DNA of 64,000 nucleotides from Bradyrhizobium stylosanthis (GCF_001641335.1 NZ_LVEM01000004.1:624100-688099), one strand, 5' to 3'. Shown: positions 38,852-48,056, counted from the first letter of the stretch. Numbers and translations are program-made. Notes: generated by a model from the letters alone, not told the origin.

Positions 38852-40951
38852 TTAGTCCTGGATCTTCGAGAAATCCGCCACCGCGCGCGTGGCGCTGCGG
38901 ATCTCGCCGAGCAGCTTCAGGCGGTTCTCGCGCACCTTGGCATCGTCGTCGTTGACGCGAACCTTGTCGAAGAACGCATCCACGGGCGGACGCAGCTTTG
39001 CCATCGCGCTCATAGCAGCAGCAAAGTCTTCCTTGGCGACGGCAGCGCTGGCTTCCGCCTTGACCTCGCCGATCGCCTTCGCCAGCGCCTTCTCCTCAGC
39101 GAGGCTGTAGAGCGCGGCATCGGGCGCACCCTCGAACGTGCGCTTGTCCTTCTTTTCCTCGATCGAGAGGATGTTGCTGGCGCGCTTGGTGCCGGCGAGC
39201 AGGTTCTTGCCGTCGTCGCTGTCGAGGAATTTTCCGAGCGCCTCGACGCGGCGGACGATCATCAGGAGATCGTCCTGGCCGCCGAGCGCGAACACGGCGT
39301 CAACGAGATCGTGCCGCGCGCCCTGCTCACGGAGCTGGACCTTCAGGCGGTCGGCGAAGAAGGCGAGGAGATCGCTCGGCAGCCTCGTGGCATCGGCCGG
39401 CTTCACCGACAGACCGGCGAGCGCCGACGCCGCCACCTTCATAAGCGACAGGCGCAGGCCGTTTTCGACGATCAGCCTGATCACACCCAGCGCCGCACGA
39501 CGCAGCGCATAGGGGTCCTTGCTGCCGGTCGGCTTCTCGTCGATGGCCCAGAAGCCGACCAGCGTATCGAGCTTGTCCGCGAGCGCGACGGCAACGCTGA
39601 CCGGATCGGTCGGCACGCGATCGGTCGGGCCCTGCGGCTTGTAGTGCTCCTCGCACGCGGCCGCGACAGAGGCATCCTCTCCTTGCGCCAGCGCGTAGTA
39701 CTTGCCCATCAGGCCCTGCACCTCAGGGAATTCGCCGACGACTTCGGTCAGCAAATCCGCCTTCACCAGATGCGCGGCGCGCGTCGCCTTGGCGACATCG
39801 GCACCGACCAGCGGCGCGATCTCGGCGGCGAGGCGCTCGATGCGCTTGATGCGCGCAGCCTGGGTGCCGAGCTTCTCGTGGAACACGATCTGCTCGAACT
39901 TCGGCAGACGATCCTCGAGCCTGGTCTTCAGGTCCGTCTCGTAGAAGAACTTCGCATCGGACAGGCGCGGACGGATCACGCGCTCGTTGCCGGAGACGAT
40001 GACCTTGCCGCCGTCGGTCGCTTCGATGTTGGCGGTGAGGACGAACTTGTTGGTCAGCTTGCCGGTCTTGGAATCCCTGACGACAAAGCACTTCTGGTTG
40101 TTGCGGATGGTGGCGCGGATCACTTCTTCCGGGATCGCGAGATATTCGGCCTCGAACGATCCCATCATGACGACGGGCCATTCGACGAGGCCGGAGACCT
40201 CGTCGAGCAGCACCTGATCCTCGACCAGCTCAAGGCCCTGCGCGAAGGTCAGCTCCTTGGCGTCTTCGAAGATGATGTCCTTGCGCGCCTGCGGATCGAG
40301 GATGACCTTTGCAGCCTTCAGCTTCGCCTCATAATCCTCGAAGCGGCGCACGTTGATTGCAGCCGGTGCCATGAAGCGATGGCCATACGTTGTCTGGCCG
40401 GTCTCGATGCCGTCGACCTCGAACTTCACGACATCGGGCTCTTCCGTCTCGGGCCCGAAGGTCGCTGTAATCGCGTGCAACGGGCGCACCCAGCTCAGCG
40501 AGCCCGGCTTGCCCGAACGCGCGCCCCAGCGCATCGATTTCGGCCAGGGGAAGGTGCGGATGATGACGGGCAGGATTTCCGCGAGCACGTCGATGGCGTC
40601 GCGGCCGGGCTTCTCGATCAAGCCGATGTAGAAATCGCCCTTGGGATCGCGCTGGATCTTGGCTTCGTCCAGCGACTTCAAGCCCGTCGCCTTCAGGAAG
40701 CCCTGCACGGCCGCATCGGGCGCGCCGACTTTCGGTCCGCGGCGCTCGGTCTTGAGGTCAGGCTGGCGCGTGGGGATGCCGTGCACGGTGAGCGCGAGGC
40801 GGCGCGGCGTCGCGAAGGCCTTCGCGCCTTCGTAGACGAGGCCTTCGGCGACGAGCTTGTCGGTGACCATGCGGCGCAGATCGTCGGCCGCCTTGGCCTG
40901 CATGCGCGCGGGGATCTCTTCCGAGAACAGTTCAAGCAAAAGTTCGGGCAT
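38852..40951 (-). CDS. glyS: Glycyl-tRNA synthetase beta subunit
   Basis: The 699-residue subunit of the alpha2beta2 bacterial enzyme has the family opening PELLLELFSEEIPARMQAKA and internal GWVRPLHAI-like sequence (SLSWVRPLHAITATFGPE). Its C-terminal portion carries the helical HD-like and tRNA-binding regions (ADKLDTLVGFWAIDEKPTGS, DPYALRRAALGVIRL). Its ATG shares one base with the glyQ stop (TGATG), so translation is coupled. The length is normal. Confidence 0.97.
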   Translation of the reverse strand: MPELLLELFSEEIPARMQAKAADDLRRMVTDKLVAEGLVYEGAKAFATPRRLALTVHGIPTRQPDLKTERRGPKVGAPDAAVQGFLKATGLKSLDEAKIQRDPKGDFYIGLIEKPGRDAIDVLAEILPVIIRTFPWPKSMRWGARSGKPGSLSWVRPLHAITATFGPETEEPDVVKFEVDGIETGQTTYGHRFMAPAAINVRRFEDYEAKLKAAKVILDPQARKDIIFEDAKELTFAQGLELVEDQVLLDEVSGLVEWPVVMMGSFEAEYLAIPEEVIRATIRNNQKCFVVRDSKTGKLTNKFVLTANIEATDGGKVIVSGNERVIRPRLSDAKFFYETDLKTRLEDRLPKFEQIVFHEKLGTQAARIKRIERLAAEIAPLVGADVAKATRAAHLVKADLLTEVVGEFPEVQGLMGKYYALAQGEDASVAAACEEHYKPQGPTDRVPTDPVSVAVALADKLDTLVGFWAIDEKPTGSKDPYALRRAALGVIRLIVENGLRLSLMKVAASALAGLSVKPADATRLPSDLLAFFADRLKVQLREQGARHDLVDAVFALGGQDDLLMIVRRVEALGKFLDSDDGKNLLAGTKRASNILSIEEKKDKRTFEGAPDAALYSLAEEKALAKAIGEVKAEASAAVAKEDFAAAMSAMAKLRPPVDAFFDKVRVNDDDAKVRENRLKLLGEIRSATRAVADFSKIQD

Positions 40952-41886
40952 CAGGCCGCTCCGCCCGCTTCAGTGTGGATCCAGGCCTCGCCGCAGGCCT
41001 TGGCCAGCTCTCGCACGCGAAGAATGTAGCTCTGCCGCTCGGTCACGGAGATCACGCCGCGCGCGTCGAGCAGGTTGAAGACGTGGCTCGCCTTGATGCA
41101 CTGGTCGTAGGCCGGCAGTGCCATCAGATGCGCCTCGCGCTTGCCGTCCTTCCAGCCGGCGTCGAGATATTTCCGGCAGGCGGCTTCCGCCATCTTGAAC
41201 TGCTCGAACAGCATCGCGGTGTCGGCGACTTCGAAATTGTGCTTCGAATATTCACGCTCGGCCTGCAGGAAGACGTCGCCATAGGTGACCTTCTGGTCAC
41301 CGTCGCGGCCGTTGAAGTTGAGGTCGTAGACGCGGTCGACGCCCTGCACGTACATCGCGAGGCGCTCGAGCCCGTAGGTGAGCTCGCCCGCGACCGGCGC
41401 GCATTCGAAGCCGGCGACCTGCTGGAAATAGGTGAACTGGCTCACCTCCATGCCGTCGCACCAGCACTCCCAGCCGAGGCCCCAGGCGCCCAGCGTCGGG
41501 CTCTCCCAATCGTCCTCGACGAAGCGGATGTCGTGCACGGCGGAATCGATGCCGATCGCGGCCAGCGACTTCAGGTACAGCTCCTGAAGGTTCGGCGGCG
41601 ACGGCTTCATGATCACCTGGAACTGGTAATAGTGCTGCATCCGGTTCGGATTCTCGCCGTAGCGGCCGTCCTTGGGCCGGCGCGAGGGCTGCACATAGGC
41701 CGCGTTCCAGGGTTTTGGCCCGAGCGCGCGCAGCGTGGTCGCCGGATGGAAGGTGCCCGCGCCCATCTCCATGTCGTAGGGCTGCAGGATCACGCAGCCC
41801 TGCTCGGCCCAGAATCGCTGGAGCGCGAGGATGAAGCCCTGGAACGAGCGTTCCGGGCGCATATGGGCGGGCAATGAGGCGTCCAT
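40951..41886 (-). CDS. glyQ: Glycyl-tRNA synthetase alpha subunit
   Basis: The product is 311 residues from the ATG at 41886 (MDASLPAHMRPERSFQ). It is the catalytic subunit of class II type: FWAEQGCVILQPYDMEMGAG, GAGTFHPATTLRALGP, GENPNRMQHYYQFQVIMKP and GWECWCDGMEVSQFTYFQQ are family hallmarks. It precedes glyS in a two-gene operon. Confidence 0.97.
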   Translation of the reverse strand: MDASLPAHMRPERSFQGFILALQRFWAEQGCVILQPYDMEMGAGTFHPATTLRALGPKPWNAAYVQPSRRPKDGRYGENPNRMQHYYQFQVIMKPSPPNLQELYLKSLAAIGIDSAVHDIRFVEDDWESPTLGAWGLGWECWCDGMEVSQFTYFQQVAGFECAPVAGELTYGLERLAMYVQGVDRVYDLNFNGRDGDQKVTYGDVFLQAEREYSKHNFEVADTAMLFEQFKMAEAACRKYLDAGWKDGKREAHLMALPAYDQCIKASHVFNLLDARGVISVTERQSYILRVRELAKACGEAWIHTEAGGAA

Positions 41887-42003
41887 CGTCAGATCAGGCT
41901 CTCGCGGGGGTTTTGAATCGCGCGGGACCGTATCGACGGCAGGGATGGGAATCAAGGCAAAGGGGGCGGATTCGGGCCGATCAGGCCCTCATCCCGGACA
42001 GTG

Positions 42004-42095
42004 CCGTAGGGTGGGCAAAGCGAAGCGTGCCCACCACCTGTCGCCACCGGGGAATTGGTGGGCACGGCGCAAGAGCGCCTTTGCCCACCCTACGG
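42004..42095. repeat. Palindromic repeat, CCGTAGGGTGGGCAAAG family, copy 3
   Basis: Arms CCGTAGGGTGGGCAAAGCGA and TTTGCCCACCCTACGG. It lies between the 63-residue protein gene and glyQ. Confidence 0.85.
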
Positions 42096-42113
42096 CGGCG
42101 ATGTGTGGAGGGG

Positions 42114-42305
42114 CTAACCGGGCCGGTAAGCCCCGGTCACGGGGTCGCGTTTCAGCGTCTGGATATCCCCCATGCGGGCAGCCTCGGCGACGCGCGACAG
42201 GCGCATCTCCTCCAGCTCCTGGTTGATCCGGACGGCGGTCTTGTAGGCCCAGCGGACCACGGCAAGCCCGCCCAGGACGCCCGCGAAAGCGACGAACGGC
42301 GGCAT
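42114..42305 (-). CDS. Small membrane-anchored hypothetical protein (63 aa)
   Basis: The ATG at 42305 gives one N-terminal hydrophobic helix (FVAFAGVLGGLAVVRWAYKT). A charged amphipathic helix follows (INQELEEMRLSRVAEAARMG), then a short tail ending in DPVTGAYRPG. I do not recognise a named family. It lies 106 bases after the S49 peptidase on the same strand. Confidence 0.65.
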   Translation of the reverse strand: MPPFVAFAGVLGGLAVVRWAYKTAVRINQELEEMRLSRVAEAARMGDIQTLKRDPVTGAYRPG

Positions 42306-42411
42306 CTGTCGATCCTTGTCTAGTGCTCAGCCCCCACGCGCATTCTCGCGCAGACCGGCCTGCACCGCAATCGGCAGACCCCGGGCCAAATGGCGCGGGG
42401 ACTACCGACGG

Positions 42412-43320
42412 CTAGAACCCGAATTTCGCCCAAATGGCCCGCGTCTCGACCGCGGAGATCAGCTCGTCCGGCAGACCGGCCATTGATTCCATGGCCAAAA
42501 GCTGGCCCGCGCCGGGCGCTTTCCGCCCGAAAAGGCCCGACAGCAGGCCGGTCGGCTGGGCGATCACGGGGGTGAGAACCTTCTCGCCATAGCGGGCACG
42601 AAGAGTTGAGCGGAGATCGCCGATGCCGTCGGCAAGCCCCAGCGCGATCGAGCTGTCGCCGGCCCAGTATTCGCCCGTGAACAGGGTGTCGTCGGCGCCC
42701 TTCAGCCTGTTACCGCGGCTCTCCTTCACCAGCGCGATGAAGATGTCGTGGATCTCGCGCTGGATCGCCTTGAGCTTCGCGACGTCATCGGGGTTTTCGG
42801 GCAGGAACGGATCGAGCATCGCCTTGTGCGCACCCGCCGTGTAGAGGCGCCGCTCGATGCCGAGCCGCTTGATCGCCTCCTGGAAGCCGAAGCTGCCGCC
42901 GACCACGCCGATCGAGCCGAGGATCGAGGACGGATCGCAGAAGATCTCATCACCGGCGCAGGCGATCATGTAGCCGCCGGAGGCAGCGACGTCCTCGACG
43001 AAGACGAGCACCGGCAGCTTCTTCTCCGCCGCGAGCTGCTTGATGCGCAGATAGATCTGGCGCGACTGCACCGGCGAGCCGCCGGGCGAGTTGATCACCA
43101 GCGCCACCGCCTTGGCATTCCGCATCGAGAAGGCCCGCTCCAGCACGCGCGCGACGCCCGCGAGCGTCATGCCCGGACGTAGCGGCGTCACCGCGCCGAT
43201 CACGCCGGACAGCCGCACCACCGGCACCACCGCCGTGCCGGGACGGAAGCGTGCCGGCAGATATTGCATGAGCTTGTCGGCCAGGCCGGAACTCCCACGA
43301 TCGTTCAATTGTTCGGCCAT
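42412..43320 (-). CDS. S49 family serine peptidase (SppA-like)
   Basis: This 302-residue protein is a single-domain S49 peptidase. The Ser/Lys dyad is visible: Ser114 in EDVAASGGYMIACAGDEIF and Lys166 in AGAHKAMLDPF. NSPGGSPVQSRQIYLRI and SILGSIGVVGG are further family signatures. There is no N-terminal membrane helix, unlike typical SppA, so a cytoplasmic or peripheral enzyme is likely. SppA-type enzymes degrade signal peptides and membrane protein fragments. Confidence 0.93.
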   Translation of the reverse strand: MAEQLNDRGSSGLADKLMQYLPARFRPGTAVVPVVRLSGVIGAVTPLRPGMTLAGVARVLERAFSMRNAKAVALVINSPGGSPVQSRQIYLRIKQLAAEKKLPVLVFVEDVAASGGYMIACAGDEIFCDPSSILGSIGVVGGSFGFQEAIKRLGIERRLYTAGAHKAMLDPFLPENPDDVAKLKAIQREIHDIFIALVKESRGNRLKGADDTLFTGEYWAGDSSIALGLADGIGDLRSTLRARYGEKVLTPVIAQPTGLLSGLFGRKAPGAGQLLAMESMAGLPDELISAVETRAIWAKFGF

Positions 43321-43432
43321 GCCCTTACCTCTGATTAACCATTTCTTATCACGCGAGTGTCATTGAAAGTGCCTGGAACGTGTTTTGCAGAATCCCGGTT
43401 GGGAAGCTGCAATAGGCAGCGGAGGAAACGCC

Positions 43433-43531
43433 ATGAAGATCTATCTGCTGCTGCTGCTGATCGGTGCGCTTTTCACGGCTATCCGCTTCACGTCCTCGTC
43501 TGAACAGCAGACGGAATCGCTTCCGCAGTAA
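43433..43531 (+). CDS. Small single-pass membrane protein (32 aa)
   Basis: ATG at 43433 follows an ideal ribosome binding site (GGAGGAA, 43421-43427, 5 bases spacing). The 32 residues are a hydrophobic helix (KIYLLLLLIGALFTAIRF) and a short polar tail (TSSSEQQTESLPQ). It is on the plus strand between the divergent S49 start and the methyltransferase stop, 5 bases from the latter. The function is unknown. The strong Shine-Dalgarno and coherent topology argue for a real gene. Confidence 0.7.
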   Translation: MKIYLLLLLIGALFTAIRFTSSSEQQTESLPQ

Positions 43532-43535
43532 GCCG

Positions 43536-44303
43536 TCACGGCTCCGCCAGCGGCAAGGCCGCCCTCCCCTCCAGAATATCCTTCACCTCTTTTTTAGGCA
43601 CGACTGACTCGTCATTGAGCATAAGGCCCGGCAGCAATCGCGTCGGGGCCCTGCCGCCTTTGATCGCGCGCACCAGCACGCGGATCGCCGGCTTTCCAGC
43701 TTCGCCATGAACCGGCAGGATCGCGAGGCTGCCGAAGCCGCGTGACAGCGCTGCCATGACATCGGCGATCCCATCTGCACGCCAGATCAGGGTCAGCGCG
43801 CCATTCGATCGGAGGATACGCCGTGCTGCATGCACCCAGGCATGCAGCGTCTCTTCGCTCGCCACATGCGCGGTGTGTCGCATCTGATCCGGCGAGCCGC
43901 GATGGCGCGCGGGATCGTTGAAGGGCGGGTTCATCAGCACGGCATCGACGCTGTCGGGCACCAGCCCGTGTTCCGAAAAGGCCTGCGCGTCCGCGGTGAC
44001 GTCGAGCACGATGGCCTCGGCGGGAATCGCGTTGGCCGCGGCATTGGCACGCGCGAGCTGCGCCAGTTCCGGATCGATCTCGATCAGGCTGAGCCTGATC
44101 CCCGCCACGCGGCGGGCGAGCGCGAGGCCTGCCGTGCCGATCCCGGCGCCGAGATCGACCACGCGGTCGCCCGCCCTGGCCTGTGTCGCCGCCGCCAGCA
44201 GGATCGCATCGTGCCCGGCGCGATGGCCGGTCCGCTTCTGCCTCAGCAGCAACTGCCCGCCGAGAAAGGCGTCCTCGGTAATGTCTGCTACGGCCTCAAT
44301 CAT
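43536..44303 (-). CDS. TrmN6/YfiC-like N6-adenine methyltransferase
   Basis: The product is 255 residues from the ATG at 44303 (MIEAVADITEDAFLGG). The class I SAM-binding motif is VVDLGAGIGTAGLALARRV, and the catalytic NPPF motif of N6-adenine or N5-glutamine methyltransferases is present in VDAVLMNPPFNDP. The N-terminal FLGGQLLLRQKRTGHRAGHD is typical of tRNA1(Val) adenine-37 N6-methyltransferase relatives. Its start overlaps the end of the DUF2007 gene by 8 bases, so they form one operon. Confidence 0.9.
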   Translation of the reverse strand: MIEAVADITEDAFLGGQLLLRQKRTGHRAGHDAILLAAATQARAGDRVVDLGAGIGTAGLALARRVAGIRLSLIEIDPELAQLARANAAANAIPAEAIVLDVTADAQAFSEHGLVPDSVDAVLMNPPFNDPARHRGSPDQMRHTAHVASEETLHAWVHAARRILRSNGALTLIWRADGIADVMAALSRGFGSLAILPVHGEAGKPAIRVLVRAIKGGRAPTRLLPGLMLNDESVVPKKEVKDILEGRAALPLAEP

Positions 44304-44523
44304 CGCCGCGCAGTTCGTGGCTGAGGCCGGCCTCGGTGAGGAGTGCCCTCGCCTCCTGGGCGTCGTCCTCATGGACCAGGATCCGGCGCGGCAGGATGCC
44401 GAGCGAGCCCTCGATGATGCTCATGTTCTGGTCCAGCACCAGATGATGGATATTGGCGCCGTCGAGCAGCGCGCCGATCGCCGACACCAGCACCATATCG
44501 TTGGTCCGAACCAGTTCACGCAA
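44296..44523 (-). CDS. DUF2007 putative signal-transducing protein (75 aa)
   Basis: The TTG at 44523 is chosen because CAGGAG lies 9-14 bases upstream; this gives MRELVRTNDMVLVSAIGALL. The rest (DGANIHHLVLDQNMSIIEGS, then RRILVHEDDAQEARALL) matches DUF2007, a small alpha/beta domain found beside methyltransferases and linked loosely to PII-like signalling. A longer TTG start at 44562 has no ribosome site. It is the first gene of the methyltransferase operon, divergent from the polyprenyl synthase. Confidence 0.85.
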   Translation of the reverse strand: MRELVRTNDMVLVSAIGALLDGANIHHLVLDQNMSIIEGSLGILPRRILVHEDDAQEARALLTEAGLSHELRGDD

Positions 44524-44657
44524 AACGCAAATCTCCTGCCTGGAGGGGGTGAAAAGGGGCAAATGTCAATGGTTCCGCGGCCCTTGCCGCATCCGCCGCC
44601 AGTTTCTATTGTATTTCCATCAGAATAGCCCCTCCGGGGCAAATATTGGAGACCGGC

Positions 44658-45665
44658 GTGGCCGTCATCGTACCTTTCGAAACTCCCGGCGCGTCGATCG
44701 AAGAGCTGGTTGCCCTTGTCGCCCCTGACATGGAGCGCGTCAACGCCACCATCCTGTCGCGGACCGGCTCGGACGTGACCATGATCCCGGAGGTCGCCAA
44801 CCATTTGATCTCCTCCGGCGGCAAGCGCCTGCGTCCGATGCTGACGCTCGCCATGGCCAACCTCGCCGGCTACACCGGCGACGGCCACATCAAGCTCGCC
44901 GCGTCCGTCGAGTTCATGCACACCGCCACCCTGCTCCACGACGACGTCGTCGACGAGAGCGAGATGCGCCGCGGCAAGCTGTCGGCGCGCATGCTCTGGG
45001 GCAACGAGGCCAGCGTCTTGGTCGGCGACTTCCTGCTCGGTCAGGCGTTCCGCATGATGGTCGAGGTCGGTTCGCTGCGCGCGCTCGACATCCTGTCTGC
45101 TGCCGCCGCCACCATCGCCGAGGGCGAGGTGATGCAGCTCGCCGCCGCCAAGAACACCGCGACCACCGAGGACGAATATCTCGCCGTGATCCGCGGCAAG
45201 ACCGCCGAGCTGTTCGCCGCGGCCTGCGAGGTCGGCCCCGTCATCGCCAACCGCCCGAAGGCCGAGCAGACCGCCTGCCGCTCGGTCGGCATGAATCTCG
45301 GCATCGCCTTCCAGCTCGTCGACGACGTGCTCGATTACGGCGGCAAGAGCGCAAAGCTCGGCAAGAACACCGGCGACGATTTCCGCGAGGGCAAGATCAC
45401 GCTGCCCGTGGTGCTCGCCTTCCGCCGCGGCAACGACACCGAGCGCGCCTTCTGGATCCGGGCGCTGGAGCGCGGCGAGATCGGCGACACCGACCTCGAT
45501 CACGCCATCGGCCTGATGAACAAGCACCGCGCGCTCGAGGACACGCTGAGCCGCGCCCAGCACTACGGCGCCATGGCCGTCGACGCGCTGGCCCTGTTCC
45601 CGTCCTCGCCGATGAAGAGCGCACTGGAGCAGGTCGTGGCGTTCTGCCTGGCAAGGTCGCACTGA
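44658..45665 (+). CDS. Long-chain polyprenyl diphosphate synthase (octa-/decaprenyl, ubiquinone side chain)
   Basis: The product is 335 residues from the GTG at 44658, with GGAG 7-10 bases upstream. The two Asp-rich motifs are LLHDDVVDESEMRRG and FQLVDDVLDYGG; GGKRLRPMLTLA binds isopentenyl diphosphate. Small residues before the first Asp motif (FMHTATLLHDD) fit a long-chain trans-synthase making the ubiquinone side chain. In alphaproteobacteria this is usually decaprenyl; the exact length cannot be read from sequence. Confidence 0.94.
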   Translation: MAVIVPFETPGASIEELVALVAPDMERVNATILSRTGSDVTMIPEVANHLISSGGKRLRPMLTLAMANLAGYTGDGHIKLAASVEFMHTATLLHDDVVDESEMRRGKLSARMLWGNEASVLVGDFLLGQAFRMMVEVGSLRALDILSAAAATIAEGEVMQLAAAKNTATTEDEYLAVIRGKTAELFAAACEVGPVIANRPKAEQTACRSVGMNLGIAFQLVDDVLDYGGKSAKLGKNTGDDFREGKITLPVVLAFRRGNDTERAFWIRALERGEIGDTDLDHAIGLMNKHRALEDTLSRAQHYGAMAVDALALFPSSPMKSALEQVVAFCLARSH

Positions 45666-45703
45666 GCGCGCGTTTGCGGCACACCGTCTGCTCCATCCTC
45701 GGT

Positions 45704-45833
45704 GTCGTCCCGGCGCAGGCCGGGACCCATACCGCGTGATCCATCGACGGTCGCTGTTGCTCGTACAGATATCGACCAGCCGGTCCCAAACCACTCCCTG
45801 TGGTTATGGGTCCCGGCCTGCGCCGGGACGACG
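45704..45833. repeat. Palindromic repeat, GTCGTCCCGGCGCAGGCC family, copy 3
   Basis: GTCGTCCCGGCGCAGGCCGG at left and GGCCTGCGCCGGGACGAC at right. It differs from copy 1 by coordinated changes on both arms (GAAGG to GCAGG), which keep the stem paired. Confidence 0.85.
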
Positions 45834-45868
45834 GCGGTGAGATAGTCTCGCCACCATATCCTCCACCC

Positions 45869-45948
45869 CGTCATTGCGAGCGCAGCGAAGCAATCCAGAA
45901 TCCCTTCGTGGAAATACTCCGGATTGCTTCGCTGCGCTCGCAATGACG
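45869..45948. repeat. Palindromic repeat, CGTCATTGCGAGCGCAGCG family, copy 2
   Basis: Arms CGTCATTGCGAGCGCAGCGA and CGCTGCGCTCGCAATGACG, as in copy 1 at 34583-34662. Confidence 0.85.
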
Positions 45949-45975
45949 GAGGATGGCGCGAGGACACCGCGTACT

Positions 45976-46135
45976 CTCGTGTCCCGGACGCGCTGCAGCG
46001 TGAAACGCTGCTGTGCAGAGCCGGGACCCACGCGACATTCACTACTCTCAGCAACATGGGCCCCGGCTCTGCAGCGCATCGCACCGGACGATGCTTCGCA
46101 TCGCCGGGAGCGCCGCGCTGCGTCCGGGGCACGAG
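45976..46135. repeat. Palindromic repeat, CTCGTGTCCCGGACGC family, copy 2
   Basis: Arms CTCGTGTCCCGGACGCGCTG and GCGTCCGGGGCACGAG, longer centre than copy 1. Confidence 0.85.
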
Positions 46136-46235
46136 CGCGGTTCAGTACGCACCACACCACGTCCTCACCGCCAACGCACCTTTTCACCGCTGGGGTTGCC
46201 CTTTCGCTCCAACCGGACTTGCTGCTCGCCACGCA

Positions 46236-46258
46236 GTCACTTGCATTTTGCAAGTAAC
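46236..46258. promoter_or_regulatory. Near-perfect 23-bp palindrome upstream of hxlR-type gene (putative operator)
   Basis: GTCACTTGCATTTTGCAAGTAAC is palindromic with one mismatch; its 17-base core at 46239-46255 is perfect. It ends 18 bases before the start of the HxlR-type regulator and fits an autoregulatory operator. Confidence 0.7.
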
Positions 46259-46276
46259 TACCCTACGTTCCGCGCC

Positions 46277-46792
46277 ATGCAGCCGAAATCCCCCTCGATC
46301 CTGGAATGCCCCGTCGGCCGCGCCGTGGAGACGGTCGGCGAGTGGTGGAGCATCCTGATCCTGCGGGATGCGTTCCAGGGCGCGACGAAGTTCGACGAGT
46401 TCTCGCAGAGCCTCGGCATCGCGCCGAACATCCTGTCGCGCCGGCTGGCCCATCTCACAGCGAGCGGCATGTTCGTCCGCCGCCGCTATCACGAGCGGCC
46501 GCCGCGCTACGAATATGTGCTGACCGACAAGGCGCGGGATTTCTTCCCCGTGGTCGCGGCGCTGCTCGCCTTCGGCAACAAGCATCTCGCACCGAAGGGC
46601 GAATCCATCCTGCTGGCGAACCGGGACGACGTCCGTCCGCTCGATCCCGTGGTCGTCGACGCCGCCAGCATGCGTCCGATCACACTCGCCAATGCCGTCG
46701 TCGTCGCAGGTCCGCGCGCCAGCAGTGGCCTGCGCGCGCGGCTTGCCTCACTCAAGGCCATGAACCCGGCCGTCGCGCCGGCGGGAGACTGA
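46277..46792 (+). CDS. HxlR family transcriptional regulator
   Basis: The 171-residue protein has the HxlR winged helix in residues 10-105: CPVGRAVETVGEWWSILILR, DAFQGATKFDEFSQSLGIAP, NILSRRLAHLTASGMFVRR and the wing RRYHERPPRYEYVLTDKARD. Cys11 sits where redox-sensing HxlR proteins carry their N-terminal Cys. The C-terminal 60 residues are not part of the domain. The fabF-like gene starts one base after its stop. A 23-bp palindrome just upstream suggests autoregulation. Confidence 0.92.
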   Translation: MQPKSPSILECPVGRAVETVGEWWSILILRDAFQGATKFDEFSQSLGIAPNILSRRLAHLTASGMFVRRRYHERPPRYEYVLTDKARDFFPVVAALLAFGNKHLAPKGESILLANRDDVRPLDPVVVDAASMRPITLANAVVVAGPRASSGLRARLASLKAMNPAVAPAGD

Positions 46793-46793
46793 C

Positions 46794-48056
46794 ATGCGTC
46801 GTATCGTCGTGACGGGAATGGGCGCCGTGTCGCCGCTCGGCTGCGGTGTCGAACTGTCCTGGCGCCGGCTGCTTGCCGGCCAGAGCGGGCTGCGTCCGCT
46901 GCCCGAATGGGCGCATGTGCTGCCCGCGCGCATCGCGGGTCTCGTGCCTGACAAGGCCGATGACGCCGAAGGCGGCTACGATCCCGCACAGGCCGCGGCG
47001 CCAAAAGACCAGCGCAAGATGGACCGCTTCATCCTGTTCGCGCTGCTCGCCACCGCAGAAGCGGTGGCGCAGGCCAAATGGACGCCGCAGGATGCGAGCG
47101 CGCTGGAACGCACCGCAACGATCATCGCTTCCGGCGTCGGCGGCTTTCCGGCGATGGCGGACGCCGTGCGCATCACCGAGCAGCGCGGCGCGCGCCGGCT
47201 GTCGCCGTTCACGATCCCCTCCTTCCTCGCCAATCTCGCGAGCGGCCACGTCTCGATCAAATACGGCTACAAGGGCGCGCTGGGCACACCCGTCACCGCC
47301 TGCGCCGCCGGCGTGCAGGCGATCGGCGATGCCGCGCGCATGATCCGGGCGGGCGAAGCTGATGTCGCGATCTGCGGCGGCGCGGAGGCCTGCATCGACA
47401 TCGTCAGCCTCGGCGGCTTTGCCGCGGCGCGCGCATTGTCCAGCAGCTTCAACGACGAACCCGCGCGCGCCTCGCGTCCGTTCGATCGCAATCGCGACGG
47501 CTTCGTCATGGGCGAAGGCGCCGGCATCCTGGTGATCGAGGATCTCGAGCATGCGCTTGCGCGCGGCGCGACGCCGATCGCGGAAATCGTCGGCTACGGC
47601 ACCACGGCGGACGCCTACCACATGACGTCGGGCCCGCCCGATGGCGACGGCGCCCGCCGCGCCATGGAGATCGCGCTCCGGCAGGCCAGACTCGAACCCG
47701 CCGACCTGCAGCACCTCAACGCGCATGCGACCTCGACGCCGGCGGGCGACGAGAGCGAGCTCGGCGCGATCGGCGCCCTGTTCGGCCGCAACCGAGACAT
47801 CGCGGTCAGCGCGACCAAATCGGCCACCGGCCATCTGCTCGGCGCCGCCGGCGGCCTCGAAGCCATCTTCACCATCCTCGCGCTGCGCGATCAGATCGCG
47901 CCGCCAACGCTCAATCTCGAAAACCCCGATCCGGGCGCCGATGGCATCGACATCGTCGCCGGCAACGCGCGGCCGATGCCGATGCTGAATGCCATCTCCA
48001 ATGGATTCGGCTTCGGTGGCGTGAATGCCAGCGCGATCTTCCGCCGGATGGGCTAA
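46794..48056 (+). CDS. Beta-ketoacyl-ACP synthase II (FabF-like)
   Basis: The product is 420 residues. The catalytic Cys-His-His set is seen: Cys in PVTACAAGVQAIGDA, His in NAHATSTPAGDESE and His in TKSATGHLLGAAGG. The opening MRRIVVTGMGAVSPLGCGV and the end GFGFGGVNAS are standard. FabF elongates acyl chains with malonyl-ACP. The usual acpP-fabF context is missing and it is driven by an HxlR regulator, so a specialised acyl or secondary-metabolite role is more likely than housekeeping synthesis (inference). Confidence 0.93.
   Translation: MRRIVVTGMGAVSPLGCGVELSWRRLLAGQSGLRPLPEWAHVLPARIAGLVPDKADDAEGGYDPAQAAAPKDQRKMDRFILFALLATAEAVAQAKWTPQDASALERTATIIASGVGGFPAMADAVRITEQRGARRLSPFTIPSFLANLASGHVSIKYGYKGALGTPVTACAAGVQAIGDAARMIRAGEADVAICGGAEACIDIVSLGGFAAARALSSSFNDEPARASRPFDRNRDGFVMGEGAGILVIEDLEHALARGATPIAEIVGYGTTADAYHMTSGPPDGDGARRAMEIALRQARLEPADLQHLNAHATSTPAGDESELGAIGALFGRNRDIAVSATKSATGHLLGAAGGLEAIFTILALRDQIAPPTLNLENPDPGADGIDIVAGNARPMPMLNAISNGFGFGGVNASAIFRRMG

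Larger units (their letters stand above)
45666..46276. other. 611-base gap filled by three palindromic repeats and a regulatory palindrome
   Basis: Repeats occupy 45704-45833, 45869-45948 and 45976-46135; the HxlR operator-like site is at 46236-46258. No gene is recognised. Confidence 0.75.
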
